This document shows, in pieces, positions 52,139-60,540 of a stretch of 64,000 nt of DNA. The notes beneath the pieces are model-generated. The model did no database searches and was not told where the DNA came from. It was given only the letters and a program-made list of their open reading frames with translations. The stretch lies in assembly GCF_004765805.1 (NCBI RefSeq), contig NZ_ML219773.1, positions 1,273,887 to 1,337,886 of the forward strand, written 5' to 3'. The stretch is from Halorussus halobius. GTDB taxonomy: Archaea > Halobacteriota > Halobacteria > Halobacteriales > Haladaptataceae. The position numbers were made by a program, and so were the translations under genes. The stretch's first letter is position 1. Each line of letters begins with the position of its first letter.

Positions 52139-55100
52139 TTACTCCAGCCGGGTCACGTTCGGGAGCTCGCGGCCCCGTTCGCGCGCCTCGAACTGGAGCG
52201 CGGCGTAGCCGACGCCCGAGAGGCCGGTGAACAGCCCGAACCGGGGGAGCATCGGGAGGTGGTTGCCCAGCGGAATCCGCCCCTCGCGCTCGGCGCGTTC
52301 GAGCAGGTTGCCGAACAGTTCCTCGCCGCGGGCCACGAGCTCCGGGTCCTCGAGCGTGTCGCCCGCGTCGAGCATGAACGCGACCCGGCCGGACGTCCCG
52401 CAGCACAGCGACGCTTCCAGACTCGGACGCGTGCGCAGGTCCCCGCGGAGCGCCGCCACGCCGTCGGCCAGCTCGTCCGAGCCAGCCACCCCGGCCTCGG
52501 CCGCGACGACGCGGCCGAGGCCGACGCCGGCAGCGCCGTTGCACCAGCCCCATATCTGGGTCTCGCCCGGGTCGTCGGCTACGCTTCGGGTGGTCCCGTC
52601 GCCCGCCCCGACCGAGTACCCGTCGCTCGCGTCGACGTGGCGCTGCCACAGGTCGAGGTCGAGTTCGAGCGCGTCGCGGCCGACCCGAGCGAACTCGTCG
52701 TCGCCGGTGACGCCGGCCAGTCGGACGAGCGCGGCCCCGATGCCCCCGACGCCGTGGGCGAACGCGAACCGGTCGTCGCCCGTGGTCGGGACGCGATACC
52801 CCGCCGAGGTCTCGGTCGTCGCGTCGAGCAGCCGCCGACCGCACCACCGCGCGCGGTCGAGCGCCGCGCCGTCGCCGGTCCGGTCGTGGACCGCGAGCTG
52901 GGCGAGCAACTCGCCGGCCGCGCCGCCGACGACGTCGAGGGTCTCGTCGGCGCGAATCTCCTCGCGGGTGGTCCGGCGGGCGACCTCGCTCGCGGTTTCG
53001 AGGAGGCCCGAATCCTCGAGAAACGCCCCGGCGGCCGCCAGCCCGTAGGCCGCCGAGCCCGTGCCGCGAGCGCCGCCGACGCCGAGGTCCGGCGGGTCCT
53101 CCTCGAAGGCCAGTTCGACCGGCTTCAGCACGCGCCGGGCGCGGCCCGCGAGGTCGTCGTCGTCCCGGACCGACGCGACCGCCGCGAGGAACAGCCCCAC
53201 GCCCGGGTACCCCTCGTAGAGGTGTCGGGTCGGCTCCTGGAGCAGGAACGCGTCGGTCGGCGACAGCCGGGCGAGTTCGGCCCATCGATAGCTCCCGTCC
53301 GGGTACTCCGTGGTGGTCGTCGCGAGGCGGTCGACGACGTGCGAGACCGCCGCGCTGGGCGCGTCGATTCCCGCCGCCGACTCCTCGCGCCCGCCGGACG
53401 GACTCGACACCGGGCCGGGCACCTTCGAGTCGGTGAACGCCAAGTCGAGCAGCCGGAGCTGGGTCTCGGTCCAGTGTTCGTCGAGGTCGGCCACGCGCTC
53501 GCGGGCGTCGGCCAGCGGCGACTGGTCGACGAACACGCCCTGGGGCTCGCCGCGTCCGTCACGGAGCTGGTGGCCCGTCGCGTCGACCGTGAACCGGGGG
53601 ACGGTGAACCGCCGGAGCGTCTCGCGCTCGGCGTCGACGAGCTTCCAGAGGTCGCCCTCGTCGTCGGTCGGGACGAAGATGCGGTACAGCGACTCCAGCG
53701 CGAGCGACCGCTCGATGCCCGACCGGAGCTGCGAGGAGTAGACGCTCTCGGTCAGCTTCGAGGCGTAGTGACCCGTCGGCCGGAGCAGGTAGCGAATCTC
53801 GCAGCCCTCGAACGCGCCCAGCGGCCCGTCGGAGGCGGCGAACGCCTCGCGGTTCGTCCGGACGACGTCGGCCACCTCGCGGAACCCCCGCTTGAGTTGT
53901 TCGACGTGGTCCGACACCGACCGTATCTCGCCGCCGCGTCGGGGCAGGTTGGTCCCGTCCGGGCGGTACGTGCCCTCGAAGGTGAGCTCCATCGCGTCGG
54001 TGTTCGGGTCCACGAACGTCGGCGTCTCCTGGCCGGCCTCGACGTCGTCGAGTTCCGCGAGTCCGCTGTTGGTCAGCACCTCGGCGTCCTCGTCGCTCAG
54101 GCTGCTGGTGAACGGGACCAGCACCGTCTTGAGTATCGAGTCCGCGACGAGCGACGACAGCGCCGGCGAGGACGGGTCGTCGGTGGTCTCGAACTCCGGG
54201 GAGAGCGCCATCTCCTGGTCGACGATGACGGGGTACTCGCCCATCGCCACCACGTTGTCCTGATGCAGGTCGGTCGAGTCGAGCGCGAACGCCAGCGCGA
54301 CGAGTCCGCCCATCCGCTCGTAGTAGCGCTCGACCGCCCGCTCGGAATCGCACTCGCGGTGGTCGACCAACTCCATCCAGCCGTACGTCCCCCTGTCGAG
54401 GAGGTTCGGGACGTAGAGGTCCGGGATGGCGGCGTTCGCGTTGGTCCACTCGAGGACCGTCCCGAACGCCCGCTCGGTCTCGACCGACCGGGGCTTGTAG
54501 ACGACCGAGCAGTCCCCGGCGAACTCGACGCCGAAGACGATTTCCCCGTCGCCGTGCGGGTCGTCCGACAGCGCCGTCACGTCGGCGACCGCGCCGAGGT
54601 CGTCGCCGTCGGTGAAGGTCCGCGCGAGCGCGTCCCGGTCGGCCGCGATGCGGTCGGCCAACCGGCCGGCCGACCGGAGCCACTGGTCGGTGACGTCGCC
54701 GAGCAGCCCCAGCAGGACGGGATAGGTCTCGAAGACGGCCTCGTAGTCGGCCTCGCGGTGGCGCGCGACGAACTCCTCGTACACCTCGGTCGAGTCCGCG
54801 CGCTCGCCGAACGCCACGTCGGGGTACTCGGTCCGCTGGTGGGCCTTGAACAGGATGAACAGCGGGTGCTGGAACACCTCCGTCAGGCGCTCGAACAGCC
54901 GGTCTTCGAGCGACTCGACCGCCGAGGGAGCGAACCCCGGGCCGAGGTCGAGGCGCTCGCTCGCCGCGCCGACCAGCGGCGCGAGCAGGTCCACGAACGG
55001 CGAGTCGGCGTGGCGCTCGACCAGCGAGCCGACCCTCTCGGGGGGAAGTTCGACCGCGCGGTCGACGACCGCCTCGGCCGTCTCGAAGTGGGCGGGGATC

Positions 55101-55396
55101 CCGACAGTCGCCGGCGTCGCGTCCGGGTCGGACGACGAGTCGGCGTCGTCGCTGGGAGTCGAATCCGGGTCGCCGGTCGATGCCGCTCGTAGCCGCTCGC
55201 GGACGTCCTCGACGGTCAGGTCCGCGAACGACAGTCGCTCCCGGAACGCCTCCTCGGAGTCGAACGCGTCGCGCCAGTCGGCCAGCAACTCGTCGGGGTC
55301 GTGGCTGTCGGGCAGTTCGGCACCCTCGTCCGGGTCGAGGTAGGCGTCGAGCGGCCGCGACCGGGCCGCACAATCGGCGAGTAGCGTTTGTCGCAT
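52139..55396 (-). CDS. lanM: class II lanthipeptide synthetase LanM
   Basis: A 1085-residue bifunctional enzyme that phosphorylates and eliminates Ser/Thr of a precursor and then forms thioether rings. The DUF4135 dehydratase half contains Lys301 in VVYKPRSV, His378/Asp380/Asn381 in DLHQDNVV and Asp393 in VIVDQEMA. The LanC-like half has AFAHGVGGIG (His881), WGWCNGAAGVG (Cys952) and SLCCGTSGR (Cys998, Cys999). The Cys-Cys-Gly replaces the usual Cys-His-Gly, as in ProcM-type enzymes with an all-cysteine zinc site. Length is normal. A TATA-like box gives a leaderless start. Function is secure by family; substrate range is inferred. Confidence 0.95.
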   Translation of the reverse strand: MRQTLLADCAARSRPLDAYLDPDEGAELPDSHDPDELLADWRDAFDSEEAFRERLSFADLTVEDVRERLRAASTGDPDSTPSDDADSSSDPDATPATVGIPAHFETAEAVVDRAVELPPERVGSLVERHADSPFVDLLAPLVGAASERLDLGPGFAPSAVESLEDRLFERLTEVFQHPLFILFKAHQRTEYPDVAFGERADSTEVYEEFVARHREADYEAVFETYPVLLGLLGDVTDQWLRSAGRLADRIAADRDALARTFTDGDDLGAVADVTALSDDPHGDGEIVFGVEFAGDCSVVYKPRSVETERAFGTVLEWTNANAAIPDLYVPNLLDRGTYGWMELVDHRECDSERAVERYYERMGGLVALAFALDSTDLHQDNVVAMGEYPVIVDQEMALSPEFETTDDPSSPALSSLVADSILKTVLVPFTSSLSDEDAEVLTNSGLAELDDVEAGQETPTFVDPNTDAMELTFEGTYRPDGTNLPRRGGEIRSVSDHVEQLKRGFREVADVVRTNREAFAASDGPLGAFEGCEIRYLLRPTGHYASKLTESVYSSQLRSGIERSLALESLYRIFVPTDDEGDLWKLVDAERETLRRFTVPRFTVDATGHQLRDGRGEPQGVFVDQSPLADARERVADLDEHWTETQLRLLDLAFTDSKVPGPVSSPSGGREESAAGIDAPSAAVSHVVDRLATTTTEYPDGSYRWAELARLSPTDAFLLQEPTRHLYEGYPGVGLFLAAVASVRDDDDLAGRARRVLKPVELAFEEDPPDLGVGGARGTGSAAYGLAAAGAFLEDSGLLETASEVARRTTREEIRADETLDVVGGAAGELLAQLAVHDRTGDGAALDRARWCGRRLLDATTETSAGYRVPTTGDDRFAFAHGVGGIGAALVRLAGVTGDDEFARVGRDALELDLDLWQRHVDASDGYSVGAGDGTTRSVADDPGETQIWGWCNGAAGVGLGRVVAAEAGVAGSDELADGVAALRGDLRTRPSLEASLCCGTSGRVAFMLDAGDTLEDPELVARGEELFGNLLERAEREGRIPLGNHLPMLPRFGLFTGLSGVGYAALQFEARERGRELPNVTRLE

Positions 55397-55420
55397 CGAT
55401 ATTCGAGAATGAGAACGACA

Positions 55421-55428
55421 TAATTTAA
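55421..55428 (-). promoter_or_regulatory. TATA box of lanM
   Basis: TTAAATTA on the minus strand, 25-32 nt before the lanM ATG, so the transcript is probably leaderless. The divergent membrane-protein gene has its own AT-rich box (GAATAATATC) about 20-30 nt before its start. Confidence 0.55.
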
Positions 55429-55517
55429 GAATTGTGCAGCCTACGTCCCGAGGAAGAACCGATTGGAAATACTCGGCCGATAGTAACGAATAATATCAAC
55501 CGGTCGAACGACTCAGT

Positions 55518-55868
55518 ATGAGCGTCGACCCGAAGGCGGGTGGCGTGCTGGCGCTCGCCGGCAGCGCGACCCTCGGCGCGGCGACCGCGTCGTACTACGC
55601 CGACCTCTGGTTCGGCGCGGTCGTCGCGGTCCTGACCGGCGTTGTCGCGGCCGGCAGCGTCCTGTTCCCGCGTGCGATGGCGCACCTCGTCGGCCCGAAT
55701 CGGAGCCGCTGGGCGTCGGTACTCGGTGTCGTCGCCGTCGTGGTCCTGTTCACGCCGCGTCGGTCGTCGGTGTTCACCACCGACCACCTGTACGCCACGA
55801 TGTTGTTCCTGCTGGGCGTGCTGACCTGTGGCGTGGTCGTCGGCGTGGGCATCCAGCGCGAGTCGTGA
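55518..55868 (+). CDS. four-segment membrane protein divergent from lanM (116 aa)
   Basis: MSVDPKAGGVLALAGSATLG opens the first hydrophobic segment; others are LWFGAVVAVLTGVVAAGSVL, WASVLGVVAVVVLF and LYATMLFLLGVLTCGVVVGV. The loop between the second and third segments is basic (PRAMAHLVGPNRSR). It shares a 120-bp intergenic region with lanM. No transporter or immunity motif is seen, so a role as an immunity or accessory protein for the lanthipeptides is only suggested by position. Confidence 0.65.
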   Translation: MSVDPKAGGVLALAGSATLGAATASYYADLWFGAVVAVLTGVVAAGSVLFPRAMAHLVGPNRSRWASVLGVVAVVVLFTPRRSSVFTTDHLYATMLFLLGVLTCGVVVGVGIQRES

Positions 55869-56005
55869 CGGGGCGGACGCGTCGGAGGTCGCCGGCCGTC
55901 CCGTGCGGCACGTCGGCGACGGTCTCCCGACGAACAAATAGTCGCGGACGCTATGTTTTAACCATATCCTAAAACTTTAAATTTAGTAGCGCAGAACACC
56001 GGGCC

Positions 56006-56791
56006 ATGGACGACGTCTCACCGGAACTCGACTCGGTCGGCGACGACCCGCCGCTCGAAGGCGACGACCCGCTGGGCCGACCGGACGAATCGGTCGAAAC
56101 GCCGTCGCAGGAGGTGCGAGTTTCGCCGCCGAAACCGCCCGACGACCCCGACGCGTGGTACGCCGAGTCGGTCCGCACGCAGGACGAACTCCACCCGGGC
56201 GTGGTGGCGACCATCGTGGAGACCGACGACGGCTTCGACTACCGGATTCGCGAGCCCCCACTGTCGCCCGCCGGGCGGGACGCGCTCGACCGCGTGGAGG
56301 AGTACTTCGCGGACGCCAACTTGGCGCGACCGCTCACCCGCGAGGGCGCGAGCGAGCGGATGGAGGCGGGGTTCGACCCGAAGTACCGCCGCATCGTCGA
56401 CCGACTGACCGACCTGCCGCCGGGCGAGCGACGCCGGGTCGAGTACTACGCGCTCCGGGACCTGCGGTGTCTGGGCGAGCTGACGCCGCTGGCGCTCGAC
56501 GACGGCATCGAAGTGGCCGACGCCGCGGGCGACCGACTGGTAGTCCACACCGACGACTACGCGCCGGCCGACACCCACTTGCCGGCCGACGCCGACCACC
56601 TCGAACGGTTCGCCAGCGAGCGCGTCGAGACCCACGCCGTCGAGTTCCGGGCGTTCCGGGTGCCGGTCGTCGTCTACCGCGAGCACCTGCTGGCCAGCGA
56701 CTCGTTCACGACCAAGTACGCGGTCCAGGAGCCCGACCTGCTGCCGGGCGACGAGGAACTCATCAGGGAGTGCAAAGAGCGCATCTGGGAG
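56006..56791 (+). pseudogene. type II/IV secretion (VirB11-like) ATPase gene, interrupted
   Basis: The first 262 codons match the N-terminal domain of haloarchaeal secretion/pilus ATPases: YAESVRTQDELHPGVVATIV, VEYYALRDLRCLGELTPLAL, VVYREHLLASDSFTTKYAVQ and LLPGDEELIRECKERIWE. The family continues with the ATP-binding domain, but here the sequence changes after ERIWE (about 56791) and the frame runs into the integrase region until 56956. An element has been inserted, so the gene is disrupted and the missing half should lie beyond the right edge of the window. TTTAAATT upstream marks its promoter. Confidence 0.75.
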
Positions 56792-56800
56792 TTTACACCG
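56777..56800 (+). other. candidate left attachment junction of the integrative element
   Basis: Homology to the secretion ATPase stops within or just after GAGCGCATCTGGGAG, and the integrase begins 45 nt later. A second copy of part of this sequence is expected at the right junction outside the window. The exact core cannot be fixed from one side. Confidence 0.55.
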
Positions 56801-56803
56801 AGG

Positions 56804-56811
56804 TTAATAAC
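56804..56811 (+). promoter_or_regulatory. TATA box of the integrase
   Basis: TTAATAAC, 25-32 nt before the integrase ATG, consistent with a leaderless transcript starting just inside the element. Confidence 0.5.
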
Positions 56812-56835
56812 CCACCCGTGCGTCACCACGATGCA

Positions 56836-58104
56836 ATGGCCCAGAACCGCGCCCGCAAACTCAACCGCCTCCAAGACCAGATCGAGGCATCCGACACGAT
56901 CACCGAGCACGACCGCGAACTCCTCCAGGCGTTCGACGACCGACTCGCCCTCCTGAAAAGCGAATACGCCACCGCGACGCGGTACAAACTCCTCCAGTAC
57001 ACCGCCATCATGGCCGGCCAGTCCCAGGAAATCCCACAGGAAGCGCTCCCGGACGTCGAACTCGCCGACGTCGTCGAGGACCGCGACGCCGCCGAGGAAC
57101 TCGTCCGCTGGATTCACGACCGCTACGACAACGAGGAATCCAACGCCGGGTTTCGACGCGCCCTGCGCACGTTCGCCCGCCGCGCCACTGACGGCTCGGA
57201 TATCCCCGAGAGCGTCGAGTGGGTGCCGACGACGCTCAGCAACAACTACGACCCGAGTCCGAACCCCCGCGACATGCTCCACTGGGATGCAGATGTCTTG
57301 CCGATGATCGACAACACACTGAATGACCGGGACGCGGCCCTGATCGCGGTCGCGTGGGACTCGGGGGCGCGCGGCGACGAACTCCACCAGCTTGAGGTCG
57401 GTGACGTCACCGACCACAAGCACGGCCTCCAGCTTACCGTCCAGGGAAAAACTGGTCAGCGAACGGTCACACTCATCCCTTCGGTGCCGTTCCTCCAGGA
57501 GTGGCTCGCCGACCACCCCGACAGCGGGGACAGGGACGCCCCCTTGTGGTCGCGGCTCAACAGCCCGGAGAGTGTGAGCTACGAGACGCTGTGGAAGGCG
57601 GTGACGCGGGCGGGCGAGCGCGCCGACATCGAGAAGCCCGTGAACTTCACGAACTTCCGGAAGAGTTCGGCGAGCTATCTCGCGAGCCAGGGGATGAGTC
57701 AGGCGCACCTGGAAGAACACCACGGCTGGGTGCGCGGGAGCGAGGTCGCAGGCCGATACGTCGCGGTGTTCGGCGACGAGGCCGACAACGAACTGGCACG
57801 GATTCACGGGAAAGAGATCGCCGCCGAGGATGAATCCCCGGACCATGCGCCCGTGCCGTGTCCTCGGTGTGGGGAGGAGACGCCCCGCGAGAAGGACTTC
57901 TGTATTCACTGCCGGCAGTCGCTCGATCTGGAGGTCAAGCAGCTGCTCGACAGAGTGAAGGAGACGCTCGACGACGAACTCGTCGAGGCTGACGACGCTG
58001 GTGACCGGGAGGATCTCGTTCGTGCGCGCCGGACGCTCGACGAGAAGCCCGGTGTGATGGACCGGAGCGAGCTTCATGAGTTGGCGTCCTCCTTGGAGGA
58101 TTGA
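56836..58104 (+). CDS. int: tyrosine recombinase (integrase)
   Basis: A 422-residue site-specific recombinase with a core-binding domain, a catalytic domain and a C-terminal zinc ribbon. Arg179 is in DSGARGDELHQLE, Arg275 in NFTNFRKSS, His296 in EEHHGWVRGSE and the nucleophile Tyr308 in GRYVAVFGDE. The position normally His three before Arg275 is Thr272, an unusual change. The ribbon has Cys342, Cys345, Cys356 and Cys359 (CPRCGEE, FCIHC). The start is fixed by MAQNRARKLNRLQDQI and the TATA box. It sits at the element boundary, as is usual. Confidence 0.9.
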   Translation: MAQNRARKLNRLQDQIEASDTITEHDRELLQAFDDRLALLKSEYATATRYKLLQYTAIMAGQSQEIPQEALPDVELADVVEDRDAAEELVRWIHDRYDNEESNAGFRRALRTFARRATDGSDIPESVEWVPTTLSNNYDPSPNPRDMLHWDADVLPMIDNTLNDRDAALIAVAWDSGARGDELHQLEVGDVTDHKHGLQLTVQGKTGQRTVTLIPSVPFLQEWLADHPDSGDRDAPLWSRLNSPESVSYETLWKAVTRAGERADIEKPVNFTNFRKSSASYLASQGMSQAHLEEHHGWVRGSEVAGRYVAVFGDEADNELARIHGKEIAAEDESPDHAPVPCPRCGEETPREKDFCIHCRQSLDLEVKQLLDRVKETLDDELVEADDAGDREDLVRARRTLDEKPGVMDRSELHELASSLED

Positions 58105-58238
58105 AGCACGAGTTCAGCGATGCGGCCGACGTCGGAATCGTCGTCGTACCGGTCGGCGAGCCGTTCGAACACGGACTGCTCGTCGTCGGTCAACGCGTCA
58201 CGGTCGCTGGTGGTGTTGGGGGTACTGGTCTTACTCAT
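58074..58238 (-). CDS. small acidic protein (54 aa), last gene of the leftward operon
   Basis: Reads MSKTSTPNTTSDRDALTDDE then QSVFERLADRYDDDSDVGRI and ends SKEDANS. It is helical in the second half with no metal-binding residues. Its start overlaps the end of the previous gene by 8 bp (ATGAGTAA), and its end overlaps the convergent integrase gene by 31 bp. The coupling to the operon and acidic composition support a real gene. No family recognised. Confidence 0.6.
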   Translation of the reverse strand: MSKTSTPNTTSDRDALTDDEQSVFERLADRYDDDSDVGRIAELVLQSSKEDANS

Positions 58239-58587
58239 TTGACTCACTCTCCTTCGGCTGGAAGGCGAGCAGTTCGTTCTCGGGGTTGTCCGTCCGCACT
58301 TCGAGGATCGTGTCCTCGCGGGTGTTGAGGTAGACCGCTGGCCCGATGTTCTCGGGTACGGGCTCGCCGCGCTGGCTGTCGTAGTAGAGGCCGGTGCCTG
58401 TGGCGCGACCGACGAGTCGGCCTTCGCGCTCCTCGGTGGTCACGCGGTCTTGGTGGTCGTCGTGGTGGGGGTCAAGCGGGTCGCGGTCGTCGACCTCCTG
58501 TTGGACGCGGACGTACGCCCCCTTGAGAACGGACCATGGTTCGTCGTGGAGGTCGCTCCACGACCACGCCGTCCCGTCGTCAGTCAT
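58231..58587 (-). CDS. element protein of unknown function (118 aa)
   Basis: Start chosen at MTDDGTAWSWSDLHDEPWSV, since upstream in-frame sequence is basic. It continues AYVRVQQEVDDRDPLDPHHD, GRLVGRATGTGLYYDSQRGE and TREDTILEVRTDNPENELLA. The N-terminal Trp-rich part and the C-terminal strands suggest a small alpha-beta domain. Its ATG overlaps the stop of the preceding cistron within 8 bp. I recognise no family. Confidence 0.65.
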   Translation of the reverse strand: MTDDGTAWSWSDLHDEPWSVLKGAYVRVQQEVDDRDPLDPHHDDHQDRVTTEEREGRLVGRATGTGLYYDSQRGEPVPENIGPAVYLNTREDTILEVRTDNPENELLAFQPKESESNE

Positions 58588-58939
58588 CGGCAGAGCCTCC
58601 GGTTGGACTGTCGAGACTCGATTGCGGGCTGACGATGTCCGCGTCCGGCCTGGTGTGATAGATGCGAGCGACAGATTTCGGAATCCAGACACCGGCGTTC
58701 CCCTGCCGGACGTAGTGAGCTTTCTCCGTCTCGCGCTCAGAGACGGCCTCGGCGACGAAGACGTGGTCGCTCTGGCCGACTGGGGTGAGGGGTTTCTCCT
58801 CGGCGAGCCACGTGGGGAGCCAGAACGCGAGTTGGTCGTCGCTCGCGGGGAGGACACTGGCGAGGGTGTCGGCGTCGACGAGGTCGAGGTCGCTGTCGCT
58901 GACGAGGTCGCTATACGAGTCGACCGTGACCTCAGGCAT
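58580..58939 (-). CDS. element protein of unknown function (119 aa)
   Basis: Begins at MPEVTVDSYSDLVSDSDLDL; the frame is open upstream but that part is Arg-rich. It contains FWLPTWLAEEKPLTPVGQSD and HYVRQGNAGVWIPKSVARIY, with no cysteine cluster. It overlaps both neighbours by 8 bp, so all three are read as a coupled unit. The middle HVFVAEAVSERETEKAHYV resembles a small nuclease-inhibitor or binding domain only vaguely. No assignment. Confidence 0.65.
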   Translation of the reverse strand: MPEVTVDSYSDLVSDSDLDLVDADTLASVLPASDDQLAFWLPTWLAEEKPLTPVGQSDHVFVAEAVSERETEKAHYVRQGNAGVWIPKSVARIYHTRPDADIVSPQSSLDSPTGGSADD

Positions 58940-59510
58940 CCCCCGCACCTCCCGAGCGGTCAGTGTCCGTACTCGACTTATCAGCCAGCGCCGCCTCAAC
59001 CTCGACGCGCTCCGGACACGCCAGACACTCGACCGTTTTCCCCGGAACGTCCGACGGAGCGACTTGCCGATGCGGGGTTTTCTCTCCGCACCACTCGCAC
59101 TCGCGGTAAGTTCCGTCCGTGGACGTACCGCCGTCAGCGCGCACCTCACCGGTGTCGCGCTCGCGCTCGTCGCCGAACTGGCTCTCGTCGACGTGGACGA
59201 GCGCGACCTCGTTGGCCTCGCGGATGTCGCCGAGGAACTGCTGGCGGCCCGCGACCCCCGTGTTGCGATGCTCGTGCGTGAACTCCACCGCGCCCTCGCG
59301 GACTCGGCAGTCGACCGGGAACAGCGACCCGCCGACGCGATGCCCGCCGTCGATTCGGACGACGAGCACGTCGACGCGTTTCAAGGCGACGTAGAAGTCC
59401 ATGGACCGGGTGGCGACCTGCCGGCCGTCTTTGTGGCGGAGGACGCGCTGGCAGGGACTGCTGTGGTCGGCCGCCCGCACCAGCGCCTCGTAGAGCGTGT
59501 CGGCAGGCAT
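58932..59510 (-). CDS. zinc-finger protein of the element (192 aa)
   Basis: MPADTLYEALVRAADHSSPC starts a domain with RVLRHKDGRQVATRSMDFYV and VLVVRIDGGHRVGGSLFPVD. The C-terminal part has a four-cysteine zinc site split as CEWCGEKTPHRQVAP and ECLACPERVEV. The tail is acidic. Such small zinc proteins are common in haloarchaeal mobile elements, where they bind nucleic acid or proteins. No catalytic motif is visible. It overlaps the next gene by 8 bp. Confidence 0.68.
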   Translation of the reverse strand: MPADTLYEALVRAADHSSPCQRVLRHKDGRQVATRSMDFYVALKRVDVLVVRIDGGHRVGGSLFPVDCRVREGAVEFTHEHRNTGVAGRQQFLGDIREANEVALVHVDESQFGDERERDTGEVRADGGTSTDGTYRECEWCGEKTPHRQVAPSDVPGKTVECLACPERVEVEAALADKSSTDTDRSGGAGDA

Positions 59511-59513
59511 GGG

Positions 59514-59657
59514 TTAGAGCACCTCGTTGACCTGCTCGTGGCGGTCGGCGAGCGCTTCCAGCCGGCTCGCGGTCTCTCGAAGTTGCTCGGGCGACGGGTC
59601 GTACCGGCGGACGACGGCACGGAGTTCGTCGCGGAACTCCTCACTCGACTCACCCAT
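59514..59657 (-). CDS. small helical protein (47 aa)
   Basis: MGESSEEFRDELRAVVRRYD then PSPEQLRETASRLEALADRH and EQVNEVL: an acidic two-helix peptide with a heptad-like pattern. Its start overlaps the stop of the previous gene by 8 bp and it ends 3 bp before the next ATG. The tight packing argues for a real cistron. No function recognised. Confidence 0.62.
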   Translation of the reverse strand: MGESSEEFRDELRAVVRRYDPSPEQLRETASRLEALADRHEQVNEVL

Positions 59658-60540
59658 CGCTCTCACCACCGTCCGTGACCGTCACCGAGTCCAGCTGGTC
59701 GAGCTTCCGCGTCGCCCGCGACTCGGCCTCCGCTTCGACCTTGTCGAGGCACGTGATACACAACTCGCGGCCGTCCGGGCCCTCGTGCAGGCCCTTCTCG
59801 GGCTCCCGGCCACACCCCTCACAGACCTCCGACTCTTCGTCGTCTATGTCTTCGGTTTTGGCGTGGTGGAGCACCCACTTGCTGAGGTAGTCGACGAACT
59901 CGCCAGTATCCCAGTCTTCGTAGGCTTCAACGTAGCCGGTGCCCGCCGCGAGGTATGCTTTCGCGTGGGTGGTCTCGTGCCGGTGTTTGACGCCGAGTTC
60001 GTTGAGAGGTGTGTGGCTGAGTTCGCGGCCGAGGTCTGGGTCTTCGTCCACATGGCTTCCGTAGAGTGCGCCTTTCTCGCCGCCTTCGCCGACGTTCCGG
60101 CCACGGAACCCCAATTGATAGACGCTGGGCTCGGCAAAATCGTCAAGGAACCCACGGAGGTCGAGTTCGACGCGCGTCGGGTAGTCAATAACCGCTTGCG
60201 AGGCGACGGTCCGTACCCAGTCGTCAGTCGCAACCATCCAGCCGCCTTTAAGGATGAGCCAGTGCCCGAACTTCGCTCTGTGCCGGAACTCCGTACTGGA
60301 CTTGACGCTTACGGTGTCGCCAGCGTCGTCAACAGTTGCACTGTCTTCTTCAACTTCTTCTCGCAGCATTGCGACGCCGCGTGCGTACGGGATCTCTTTC
60401 TCAGGCGAGGTGTCTTTCACGCGGCACGTGTACGCCCATTCGTGGTCGCCTGCGAGCGTCTTCTGACTGGCCGAGGAACCGATACTCTCGATGTCGAATT
60501 CGATGCCGAGACCTGCCGCGTAGATTCGCCCCCGGTTCAT
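59650..60540 (-). CDS. element protein with C-terminal zinc ribbon (296 aa)
   Basis: Start set at MNRGRIYAAGLGIEFDIESI, coupled to the preceding PadR gene by an ATGA overlap. Central blocks are GHWLILKGGWMVATDDWVRT, LDLRGFLDDFAEPSVYQLGF and ELSHTPLNELGVKHRHETTH. The C-terminal four-cysteine ribbon is VCEGCGREPEKG and LCITCLDKVE. It is the longest protein of the leftward operon. The domain order has no clear match in my memory; a role in element maintenance is only positional inference. Confidence 0.7.
   Translation of the reverse strand: MNRGRIYAAGLGIEFDIESIGSSASQKTLAGDHEWAYTCRVKDTSPEKEIPYARGVAMLREEVEEDSATVDDAGDTVSVKSSTEFRHRAKFGHWLILKGGWMVATDDWVRTVASQAVIDYPTRVELDLRGFLDDFAEPSVYQLGFRGRNVGEGGEKGALYGSHVDEDPDLGRELSHTPLNELGVKHRHETTHAKAYLAAGTGYVEAYEDWDTGEFVDYLSKWVLHHAKTEDIDDEESEVCEGCGREPEKGLHEGPDGRELCITCLDKVEAEAESRATRKLDQLDSVTVTDGGESDG

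Noticed and set aside
52259..55192. Long open frame of 977 codons on the plus strand opposite lanM
   Set aside because: It is rich in Arg, Gly and Val with no family signal; antisense frames of this length are expected opposite GC-rich haloarchaeal genes, and lanM has full domain motifs.
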